From positions 26,611,840 to 26,675,839 of the forward strand of contig OZ005602.1 of assembly GCA_963930655.1 (NCBI GenBank): DNA of 64,000 nt. The letters run 5' to 3'. Source of the DNA: Myrica gale. Taxonomy: Eukaryota; Streptophyta; Magnoliopsida; Fagales; Myricaceae. Made by a program: the position numbers and the translations under genes. Positions within the stretch are counted from its first letter, which is position 1. Each line of letters opens with the position of its first letter. Below are positions 22,401-34,000 of the stretch, piece after piece. A model generated the notes under the pieces. That model ran no database searches. It was not told where the DNA came from and saw only the letters and a list, made by a program, of their open reading frames with translations.

Positions 22401-23063
22401 GAAATTTTAACGAAAACTGCCAAGTGTTTGACATCAATAATTGATGGGTAAAATTAGGGGTGTCCAACAGCCGGTCCGGTCCGGTTTGGCCGGCCAAACC
22501 GAAACTTTTTCAAAGTATATAGACCGGACCGGACCGGACCGGTTATATGACCGGACCGGTCCGGTCTGGTTTCCGGTTTGACCGGTCCGGTCTGGGTCGG
22601 TTTGGGCCATGACATTTTGGGCCGGTTTTGGGTTGGGTCATGCCATTTTGGGCCGGTTTTTGGGTTGGGCCTTGCCATTTTGGGCCAATTTTCGGTTTGG
22701 GCCGGTTTGGAGAGGTATACTCCGGTCCGGTCCCGGGTTTTCATGAGGGTAACCCGGAACCGGACCGGAATACACCGGTTTGCCGGTCCGGTCAACCCGG
22801 TTGACTAAAAGTCAACCGGTTTGGGTCAAAACCGGTCCGGGCCGGTCCGGCCGGTTTTTTGGACAGGCCTAGGTAAAATGAAACAAAAATAATAGTTTAG
22901 AATGCAACGTATCAAAATTTCGTAGTTATATGGTGAAAAATTGAGAGGAAATTTTAACGAAAATTGTAAAGTGTCTAAAATCAATAGTTGATGGGTACAA
23001 TGAGACAAATATAATAATTTAAAGTGCAAAACGTATAGACTCCATAATTAAACGATACAAATT
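22401..23063. repeat. Tandem duplication of ~120 bp, copy 1 interrupted by a hAT element
   Basis: Copy 1 is 22401–22454 plus 22880–22947 and copy 2 is about 22948–23063. Matching stretches include GAAATTTTAACGAAAA, GTGT(T)T, ATCAAT(A)ATTGATGGGTA(A/C)AAT and GA(A/G)ACAAA(A/T)ATAATA. Copy 1 becomes collinear with copy 2 only if the element 22455–22871 and one 8-bp repeat are removed. Confidence 0.85.
22455..22871. mobile_element. Non-autonomous hAT element packed with CCGGTCCGG repeats (417 bp)
   Basis: Ends are TAGGGGTGTCCAA on the left and, inward from the right, TAGGCCTGTCCAA (two mismatches in 13). The perfect 8-bp duplication GGTAAAAT lies at 22447–22454 and 22872–22879. The interior is very GC-rich for this window and consists largely of alternating GGTCCGG, CCGGACCGG and GGGCCGGTTTTGGG units. 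The end sequence resembles plant hAT elements of the nDart/Tag-like kind (TAGxGGTGxCCAA). The Pro/Arg-rich open frames across it are by-products of the repeat. Confidence 0.9.
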
Positions 23064-26000
23064 TCTACTTATCCCTCAAATTAATCAATTGTTTATTATT
23101 AGAGATGATAGGATTAAGTTTACTCATCGTACTAAGAAGAGTTTAAAAAGGGGAAAGAGCTGTACAATCTATTGTATCCAATAGATGGGATGAAATTAAG
23201 CTGTTAAATAAAGTATGTAATGTTACAATATGCTTAAATTTACAATTAGTGTTTATCCATCTTTTCGAAATATGTTTGTCATTTTCAAATTTTACCATCA
23301 AGAAATTCCTTCTCTTCTTTTATTTTTTTATTTTTTTGCCCAATAATCTATTTGTATGATGGAAAGAGAGAAGCGAAAACATATATATTTAAGCTTTTTA
23401 TTAAGTTTGCGCTTTTTTTAATTAATTATGTAAGAACCAACCACAATCACAAGTTCTTGGCAATCTAAACTAAAGTTTATCTCGAGAATAGATGTCCAAT
23501 CTACACTCGTGCTGCCCTTAGTTTAGTCTGAATGAAAGGTTTCGTAGTTGTTAATAAGAAAAGTGTTAATACATATCGTCAATCATTTATAGAATGCATC
23601 GGAAAAGAATAATATCATAATCAATTTATATGATTTATATGATATTATCGTAGATTCAGTTTTAATACGAAATATTGTTAAAATTATCAGTTTTAATACG
23701 AGATATTGTTAAAATATCAAAAATTTAATTTTAAATGTAAGAATATCTTTTCGTTCATGCTTTGTATATTATCTCAGACCTTAAACTTATAATATATATA
23801 TGGACACACAATACAAAATAAAGTCATAGAGGATTTTTAAAGTGAACGTAGGTCTTTTAGTCCGAATCACTTCAATCTCTGTTTCTTCTTACTATTTCTC
23901 TCATATCTCCATATTATCCTTCAAATATGCACTGAATTTATCTTTTCTTTCACACATTCCAAGCAACAATTAAGTTACAAAATTCAATGAACTCAAAAAC
24001 TTTGAAAAGATAATTTATTTATTTTTGGTAACAAGGGGAATTCGTTACACTAGAGGTTCTTGTGCACATATCTTGGATAGACATAGTTTAATTGAAAAAT
24101 ACACGGATTGAAATAGGAGTGCAACGTTAAATCTTGGACACTCGATCTAACTCTCTCAGCCTAAATATCAGTTAAGTCAAAGACTGCTCACAAACAATAG
24201 GATTCAAATTCACGTCTTCCCTATAATTATCATAGTAGAAAAATATAATTATTTAATAAAAACTTAATTCTATCTATCAACTTAAACTTTTGAGATAATT
24301 GATAGTTTGATAACAGTCAATATCTTATATTCGAAATTGGATTTCATACTTCATTTAAATTTTAAAGGAAAGTAGGAAAGTAGAGCCACACATGAACACG
24401 AAGAAGATAGACAATAAAATCTACCCAACTTCCATGGAATGATGGAGCTATGAGACACCTAAATAATCTATTTAAAAAATCAAAGAAGACAACACTCAAA
24501 TAGTTAAGTGGATTGATAGACAATCCCAATGGGAGGATTGTGAACTTATTATTGTCTCTTCTGTCGCATTTTGTTGGGGGACAGTAGGATGGAAAGAGAC
24601 ATGATTTATCCACCTTTCATCAACTTGGGTGGGACCCAGTTGAACGAAGGGTCACAATCTTTCGTCACGCCACGTTTACGGCCGATTGCGCTACCAGATT
24701 TGACAACATGATAAAAGATCGAAAAATCTACGGCCCCGAGCGGCAACAGTACTATGCCGGAACATGCGTGGGGGAAGAAACCCAGAAACCTGTCCCTCCC
24801 AATCAGCTTCCACACCCCCATCATGAAATGTCTCAATCAAAATTGATCCAGTAATCCTCACCGTCCGATTCATACCGTTTTAGAACATTTCACCTTCTGA
24901 TCATGTAAAGGTAGGTTACAGCGGAAAGGGTTATTGTTAAATGATTGAGATTTTTTCTTTGTATTTACTTTCTTCAGAATTTAATTTCATCTGGAAAAAC
25001 CTCTTTTCCAATTGTCTTCATTTTCTTAAACACTTTTAAGGGAAAAAAGCAGTCAAAGAAGACTGCCAGTTAGGTCAAAGGTGATAATTGGTTACCCCAC
25101 AAGGCCACAACTCAATCGGTTAGGGCAACTCTAATTGGGATTTTAGTTGCCATATTAATTAAAACTTCCAACACCATTCATTCGTGTGAGATTATTGTTT
25201 AGAAGTTTTCCCTCCAAATTACGGAACTAATATCATTTAAGTGCCGGGTAAAATATTAATTTCATTACATTACGCCCTTTAACCATATCTTATTGTTGAA
25301 ATTACATTGCATAATTTTGATGGTTGATCTTATCAGAGGGAGCATATGAGATGAGTCATACTCCTTAAGCCTATAAGCAGAAAGACTCGAACTGTCAGAT
25401 CTCCAAGATGAGTGGTATCTGGTTCCCACAGGACTGCCGATTCTCTAGCAGAAAACTATGACCAATAGAGTTCATGGAGACAATGTGAGGAAGTTGATAA
25501 TTAGGACCTTTAAATGATATTGACCCAATAATTTAAATATGGGAAACTGAAAATTTCCCTTGTATTTATAATAATCATGTCAAAATAAGAAATAACCATA
25601 CATAGGCAGTTCACTATATGGTTCATACATGCCTCAAAAGTATATAATGTCAGAACGTGCGCTTGTCCTTGTTCTAAATTCATCGGTTTAATGTACATCA
25701 GATCTTTTAACTAAAATTGGACGACACCTGCTTCACACAATACATTGCAAATCTGGCCATTAGATTTTGTTTCTTCTTCTTCTTCATGACAACTTAAAGA
25801 GTACTGGCTTTATTTCTTTTCCTGAATGGAACACTATCCATGCCCAATCCGAATCGGTGGGGTGCATAATTTAACTTGGTCGTGGAAATACTCAATGACT
25901 ATATTCAACAAAGTTACCTTTTTTTTTTCCTTGTGACTTTATCTCCATTGGAGATTCCAATTTCTAAACTTGGGAAAGTTCTGCGTGACTTTGGGTGTCC

Positions 26001-29000
26001 TTTAAGTTTTTAAGAGATTGGTTTTCTTTGGGGATTTCCCAAACAATGAGATCGGTTTTAGTGCCAATTTTGTGCTTCAACTAAAGCAAAAAAAAGGCCC
26101 TACATTGAGCTGCATTTACCCACAATAATCTAGAGAGAACTAGAATCAACTGTCCTAATATATGGACAGGTAGTAACTTGAAAGTTTGCAGAAAAAAGGA
26201 CAATTCTTTGCATATAATTGGAAGTTTTGGCTCATTTTTTTAAACCTATCCAGTAAGCTGGCTTTAGCGCGTAGTGGGAAAAAAAAGGAGCAAGCTAATG
26301 TGCTACGTTAGCTCAACCTTTTTGGTGTATTTGTTGAACCCATGAGCATTTTGTCTTTCTCACCAGTGGGTTTGTGGACGATCCCAAAAGCAGGTTCAGT
26401 ACAACGAGAAAGTACTTACACCAAATGCTATGTACTTTAGTCAAAAGCTTTCTGATTGTCCTCATAATTTGAGAGGCAAAAGCCAAGTTTTACCTCAGTC
26501 AACTGTTAGAGATATGGACCACTTAATCTGATCAGAGGCAAGGCCAAATGCTGGAACAAAGCCATTGCTTCCTTTTTTATGCAACGAGGGATAAGTTTCG
26601 GAAACCATGATAGAAGACGCCTGGAATATGACTTAGAAACAAAGGGAACTTTTTCTATTCGCAATTAATTGGCTTTAAAAAGACAATGTGGAGTCGTTTT
26701 CAGTTAAGGCATGTGTTAAGTACGTTGAAGGGGTGGAACCCTTGCCTGCCACAAACTTGGTGCACCATCCACATCGATGTTTTAATTTGCATAAGTAGCT
26801 TTCAATGTGCATAGAGAACTTCCTTACAGATCAAAACTACGGGAAATACTAACCAAGATTTGGTTGTCTTTATCCAATGGAAATGCGCTAGAAGGATTTT
26901 CCTAATCTAGGGACTCTTTTGTATAGAATATAAGATGTGTCCCTTAATGAAAACGCTCAAGTTTCCTAAAAAATATAGTGATGTCTTTAGGTTTTTCTTT
27001 TGGTCTCAACGTGGCCCATTTGGCAGAAGAAAGGGAAAGAACATATAAGTAAATGAAAGGAAAAGAGACCTTCCTTTTATCATTCTCTTCGAAACCAAGT
27101 TGATCCCCTCTAGTACTATGGACCTGCCATTGTTCCCTTTAGTCACCTCAATAGTTGAAAGCAGATTCGAGAGAGAGAGACAGAGAGAGCGAGAGCGAGG
27201 GAGCACCATCCAAGCATCTTATAGATATGGAAGCCCATAAAAGTTGAACGCTTTTTTCAAGCCCCATAAATCACCCTTCATTGGAAAGTATACATAATGA
27301 TAAAAAAAACTTTTCATTAAGGAATTGAGGTGAGAACTTTTGTCTTGCAGAAGCCTCCTAGAAGTGAGGGGTTCAGTTATTACGAAGAACAAAGATATGC
27401 TAAAGACTCAAAGCCATTTGGCAGCTTTTGTCCTCTTCAAAGTTCGAAAATGTTGGGTGGGTCACTGAAATAAAGCCTAATTGATAAACAACTACTTTCA
27501 GCTCCATTAAAAGCCACAATCGCTTACCAACTTCTAATATCTTCTAAAGGCTACAGTGAGCATAGAAAGCAAATGGGACTCCATTGCATGGTAGAGAATA
27601 TTGCAAGTGCTTAGAAATTAGTTACCCAATGGCTCACTTTCTCTTCTTCAACACAATATATAGCAGTCTGTAACAAGAATCGATCATATATTCTACCCTT
27701 TTGGAATAGAACATCTGAGTTTTCTTAAGCCATAAGTCATCCATCATTCAAATCTTCTCTCTTTGATAATGATCTGTAGTTCCATGCATCTCCCACTGCC
27801 CATAACTCCTGTTAGGTATTTAAACTGTACAAGCTATAAATACGTCACAGAAACTAAACGAATCTCTACCTTTACAAATGATCTACTTCGTCTTGGAGGG
27901 TTTATTATATGGGTTTTAAAGCATTACAATCTCTGTAGCTAAATGTAAAGGCTTTTTATATCGAATCTTCAATATCATGTTTGCCCCTATTAATAAGTAG
28001 CAGGGAGCTAGGCTAGGGGTTGTCTAATTCACGTGGCGCAAAACATCATCTTGTCTTAACTCTTCAGGAAAATACAAATAACGAAATAAAAAGGGTCCAA
28101 AATAAGAAATAAAGAGATAAGAGGTAAAAAAAAAAATTAAAGGCAAACCAGCAGTAGTACTGCTAAAGCCAAAAACCAGGCGAGCATCCAAGGCAAATGG
28201 CAAAGCAAAGCATTAGAAAGAAAGGCAAAAAGGGTGTGAGGTGGAAAACAGCGGGGGGGATGAGATAGATACATGAGTAGTGTGCGTGTGCAAGAAAAGA
28301 TGAGGTTTTCTGATCAGACAATCTTTTACCACTCTCTCTCTCTGTCGCTCTCCCTCTTTCTTTCCTTCTTTCTTAACTTTTGTAGATGCTTGCCCACCAT
28401 ATCTTCCCAACTCTTTCTTTAAGTTTCCTTCAATGTTTTTTTTTTTATTACTGATCTCTTTATGTCTTTCTTTCTCTTTCTCATTTTTCGTAGTCAGCTT
28501 GGAAACAACGCAATCCTTGCATCCCCACACATTTTCTTTTGTATCAGAAACCAAAAAGTAAGCACTCATATGATTGTCAAAGGCCTCTTATGGTAGGCCC
28601 TCCGATAACACACACAACACTCCCATTGGTCCTCCTCTTCCTCTTCCTCTTCATCCTCACGACTCTCTCTCTCTCATATATTAGCTAGCAGGTGGAGTTT
28701 CGGCTCCACAAGGCTTAGCATGGATGAGTTGGCTGCTGGCTAGCCTCCAATCCATGGTCGGCCTGTTTCTTTTTATCCCTTCTTCTTCTATTATCTCCAT
28801 GTTTTCTGCGATATACAAATATATATAATAAAGGTCAACCGGCCAACATTCACTTCTCACGTCTCCTTCAAAACTTCTTTGTTTCTTTTCTACGTTATAC
28901 TTTTGTTTCTTTTCAAATACCGAGCTTGGGTTTCATTTGTTTTGCTCAAATTGTATCTTCTTTGGTCAATGACCTCCTAATTAACGCTACATGTAGATAT

Positions 29001-30500
29001 ATGCGCGCTTCCTTCCACGATTGACAGGAGCACGTGAAGTTGCATATTACGTAGGTAACTTCTTTTTCATCCCACAATTTTTTCCCCAAAATTTCCCATC
29101 CATTTTCTTTTTCCTCTCTCAAAATTAATTTGGGTCCATTTTCTAATGGTTAGATATCGTAAACCCCTAGCAACACATTAACAGCCTCTTCTCAAAGTAA
29201 ATACAAATATAGAGGGGGAAAAAGTCCATGGCAAGCCAAAAAAAGAGAAAAACAATGTCTAAGCGTTGCGTGCAAACCAATCGGTTGAACAAGCTATCAC
29301 AAGTCATTAGACACATCTACAAGGTCAAGATCAAGAACAAGTTTAAGCAAACTAAATCCTTGCAAATTCAAAAAAGACTACGCAAACTTCCACTTTGGGC
29401 CATGGGGTTGAGTGCAGTCGTTGTCTAGAGATATAAATTGGAGACAGCTTTTATGCAATTATTTTAGTCTCTTTCGGTTATAATAAGATAAGCTTCTTCA
29501 ATTATGGTTCATACAGCTCAACCAAGTTGACTAGTAATCTTAATACGTCTAGCAATGAAAACGTGATGGTAGGTGGGATTTGAGAGCGTGGACGCCTCTC
29601 TCTGGATTAAGCTTGACATTTGCAACGATCATATGGCTTTCAATTGGAATAATTATTGAAGGTTTTGTGGGTCAACCCCTAGTGAACCCTAAGGATACAT
29701 GGAAATTTGTGGAAATTGGAAAAAAAGAAAATCCAAAATTTTAAAAAGAAGAGAAACAGAGTCAGAACCCAACAAATGTTTGTCGTAATTTCACTTGATT
29801 TAACGTTGGAGTGGACCAAATAGTCGTGTAACATGGTGTCGTATATCACAACCACCACAATTATTAAGAAAAGACAGAACTACCAATTAGGTTATATAAA
29901 GTAAAGTGTTTTGGGAATAAAAACTAGTGTTGAAGATATATACGAACAGTTTAAGTGTGCTCCATGCCAAGGCATGTAGCTGAAATGCAACCTATGCCCA
30001 AACACTTAAGTGGTTTAGATATTCCTGAAAGGTGGACAAAACTGAACGAACAAAGTTGCTCGATGATACGAGAAGATCTTCAATGTTTATACCCTACTCG
30101 ACAATATCCAAGTCAACTAAATATTATAGTGGTTTAATACCGAGTCAACTCGAAATAGGTACGTGTTCGTGAACAAGTAAGAGTTTATGCAGAGAGTGCT
30201 TACAACTTTTATGGTGGTGGGCTGTCAAGTCATCTCAGTATATTGGCATTTATGATCCCCACAAATCAAATACACTGAAATCGATCAATATTGTAAACTC
30301 CCATCAAGGACAGTTGGATGCTGAAATAGCTATATGGGCCTTCGGCCCATCTAATATCTCTAAACTATTCCAGGCTTCCTGGTATCCAATCCCACTTACC
30401 CATATAATATCTCCAAGCCCATTAGAGGTTTCAGGGCATATATCCAACCCGGCTTTAGTTTGGACCAGGAGATCAGGAGAGCATATGGAAATCTGAGATT
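23064..30500. other. ~7.4 kb without a recognisable gene
   Basis: AT-rich DNA with short open frames, the longest 118 codons (28213–28569, minus) and composed of Lys/Glu- and Ser/Thr-rich low complexity. A 31-bp tandem duplication sits at 23657–23717 and a GA-rich tract at 27173–27203. No known miRNA, tRNA or protein motif was seen. Old decayed transposons are likely but no clear ends were found. Confidence 0.5.
23657..23717. repeat. 31-bp tandem duplication
   Basis: CAGTTTTAATACGA(A/G)ATATTGTTAAAAT occurs twice with a 31-base period (starts 23657 and 23688), with one substitution. Confidence 0.85.
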
Positions 30501-31035
30501 TGGATACATCCTCACAAAAGCTTGAAGGATTACATCATAACAATACTGAATGCTCAAAAGATAGATGATTAAACGATGCATTTTTACTTTTGACAGGAGA
30601 AAAAAAGGAACTTAAAAAGAGTCTTAACCGCTAATTTTTCTATTACAGAGCCTTCATCAAAGGAGAAATCAAAATTAACATTAGCCTTAAGAGGAAAACC
30701 TATTGCATTCACAGCCGAGAGTGGCCTTATTGTTGAGATAATCTTCTGGTTAGCCTGAAGTGACCTCATGCACATGGAAAAGAAGTGTATAAAATTGCTC
30801 CCTAACTTGCATAGGTGAGGATTTACCACATTCTGTAAATAGGTGGTGAGGATTGTGAAATTCTGGTGCAGTTGCGAATCTTCATCTCAAGAGTGTTTCC
30901 TCTGGTTACTTGATGATCCCCAACATGCTATGTCCAGTTTTGAGTAAATGATTTAGGTGTGTGCTAGATGTCCAGAAGAAAAGAGCAGAAACTACTCCCC
31001 ACGTGATTTCACTTAGCACTGATCAAGATTTTGTA

Positions 31036-34000
31036 TCAGACTCCATAAAGTGGCAGAATGATCTTGACAAATGAGTATGCAAGTGCACCTGTAAAAATGT
31101 AGCTGTCCGCTCTGTCTAGCATTCCACCTGCACAAGAATCAAACAATGAACAAAAGAACAAGGCACTGGATTTCAGAATTAAGACCAAAAAAACACAAAT
31201 TCAAAGCTCTTAACTGGTGCAATTTCACTAAGCGGTAAAGATTAGGGTTTCATGAGAGAGACGAGAAAGGGGGCGAGGGGTTGGCCCAGCTTTGGTCAGC
31301 CCTATACTGTTTGTCAATGCCTGTTCCACATTCTTCCTTTTAAGTTATGATAAACTACTAATAAGAAGCCTTCATACTTCCATGCCCTTTGTGATCCTTT
31401 AAAGTGTAATACTATATTTCCGTACAGAAGTGACAGAGGCATGAAGAAGCTTTATTAGTACTTAAAAAGCTTTTATATTGTATCTTTAAGGTTTTTTAGG
31501 GAATTCGTGCACTAGGAATTGGTCGTTTTTTAGTATGTAAGTCTTTTTACTTGGCCATAATCTCAAGCAACAATTTGCACATGAAAAGACTAAAATTATG
31601 ACCCCCCTAGAATCACAGCTCTTTGCAGGCTAACATTTATAATATTAACGTATAGAAAAAAGTTCAACTCAAGTACTACGAACACATAATCATGATGACT
31701 ATGATAGACGGTGGAATTAGTAGCATAGAGCACATGAATAAGACAAAAACCAGCTAGCCAACTTCAGTTGACATACCACACGATGTAACCAAAGTTTTTC
31801 AAAGAAAAGTAGCCTCATGCTTTTTACGTCAACACGGTGTCGAAAGATAAATACAAAGTCTTAACACAGCATACAGACATGAGCAGATGATAATTACCAT
31901 GTCCAGGTATTAGGGACCCAGAGTCCTTTACGCCAGCATCACGTTTGATCATTGATTCAGTAAGATCACCGAAAATGGAGCCAAAGAAATTCAGAAACCC
32001 AAAAGCCATTGCGCTGAAAACCACCAGAAAGGTCCATCAAAAGCACACAGGAAGTTTCAAGGGGACATACACAATAACACAATACTATCCTGATTGGCAC
32101 AGATAAAGTACCGATGTTCATCTTTGTGAAGATACAGCAAAAAGGGGAAAGGAGTAAAATCTCCTATTAGACTAACATAAAAGACTAGTCATGATTTACT
32201 ATACAGGCAACCAAATCGTCAGAGGCCCAGAAGAGAAATGCTCACCCATCTATAGATGCTCTGCACCTCACATATAAAAAACTACAAACGAACATTCAGA
32301 GAATGCTTTCAAAATAATAAAACAAAAAGGAAGGATGATCTAACGAATAAAACTTCTGGCCTAGGACATCTCTAAAGAGAACCCATTGCTAGATCCTGTG
32401 GCCAAAATTTTTTTAAAAAAAATACCAAGAGAACATATTCTCAATATCATTTTATCTTAATTCAGACAGAGGATGTACCCAGCTTCAAAAATATATCTGA
32501 TTCAAAGCTTGAAGATACCATCAATTAAATTGACTTTCGACTTCAGGGGGATAGGGATAATCCATTACTACTTCTTAATTAGTGGCAATATATTTTTCCC
32601 CCATCAACTTATGGACTGCAAGAGATGAAAATGAGTACCTTAGCAAAGATGTTGGCCAGCCAAAAATCTTTGATAATACAACGGAAGTGGCTACACACCC
32701 GCTCAAGCCAGCGATAGTTCCCTCCCAGGTCTTCTTAGGACTGATACTAGTAAGTGGCGTTCTACCAAATGTCTGCATTGGAGAACAAAAATATCAAAAA
32801 TTATCCCACAGTTATGGACTAACAAATACTGCGCAATAAAAAACATCTGCTCTACTGTGAAACGACCAAAAGTTAAAACAAACTTCAATTTGAGCAGTTC
32901 CCAATACAAAGTTGATAAAGTCTGTGTCCTGGAACCCAGCAAATGAAAAGGAAGAAAAAAATTCTCAAGGCATACAAGGAAAACATGTAGGATGCTCCTA
33001 GATACATAAGAAGGATATATTATATACTCTTACACTACCCCAGTTTTCAACATCTACAGAGAACAAATTAGCTGACTGGAAAATTGTCATCATGGATGTA
33101 TTGTCAAGAAAATCTCACATTTTTCCAAAAAAAAATTCAAAGCAGCAATTGCTTTTCTGGAATAAGGAGTGAATGAAAAATTTGTTTGTTACCTGAAAAT
33201 AGCTTCAAAGAACATGCTAACCCTTCAGCCAGGGCGTTATTCAACAAAAGCAGACCTACTGTAAGCGAACACTGACAAAAAGCCATCACTCCTCTCCATC
33301 TCTGTCTCATACACCTCTCTGTCCCATCTGTATCTAACCCGATTGATCTCGTTATTGTGAAGGAAATGCCTAAAAACAATTCCTTTAATCTGCTCTTGTT
33401 ATATATTTTCCCTTTCACCCTTTGTCTTCTGATGTAACTTGCCGACCCACAAAAGGAAGGGAAAACAAAAAACAAAAAATGCAGATTCCTCTGTCTCATA
33501 CCCCTCTCCCATGACTGGCACAACCATCTCTCTTCATAAAGAACACCTTTGAAGGCACCCACTCATCTGCATTAGCAATGAATTGGAGCTCCTACAGTTA
33601 GTATGGTTCTTAGCTAACCAATGAAAGGTCCCAAAGTCTGTTAGCTTTTGTGCACAATCGATATTTTGATAATTTCAATAAATGAATTAAGTTTATAAAA
33701 TAGACATCTTCAAAGACAAATTCATTTTCATCAAAGAGTCAAAGACTAGAAGATTGAAGATCAAGAAGATGCAACGAGCTCAAAAGTGAAGATTCAAGAC
33801 CTTAGGGTATAAACCTTGTAACTCTTAGTTTCACTTTTGACAAGTATTTGAATCACACTTGCATATCTTTCAAAAGTGCATAAACCGTTTTACCTCTTAC
33901 TTGAAAGATTAAAATGTTTTTAAATGATTTAAAAATACTCTAATCAAACTCTCAAACATTTCATATACTTATGGGAAGTCAGTCTTTAAAATTAGGTGTT

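Noticed and set aside
22454..22808. Pro/Arg- and Gly-rich open frames of 76 and 113 codons
   Set aside because: They are translations of the CCGGTCCGG repeats of a hAT element.
28213..28569. 118-codon Lys/Glu-rich frame
   Set aside because: Low-complexity purine-rich strand, no start context, motif or splice partner.
29228..29428. 66-codon basic frame starting MASQKKRKTMSKR
   Set aside because: Short, Lys-rich from AT-rich DNA, and without a recognisable family, though it begins with ATG.
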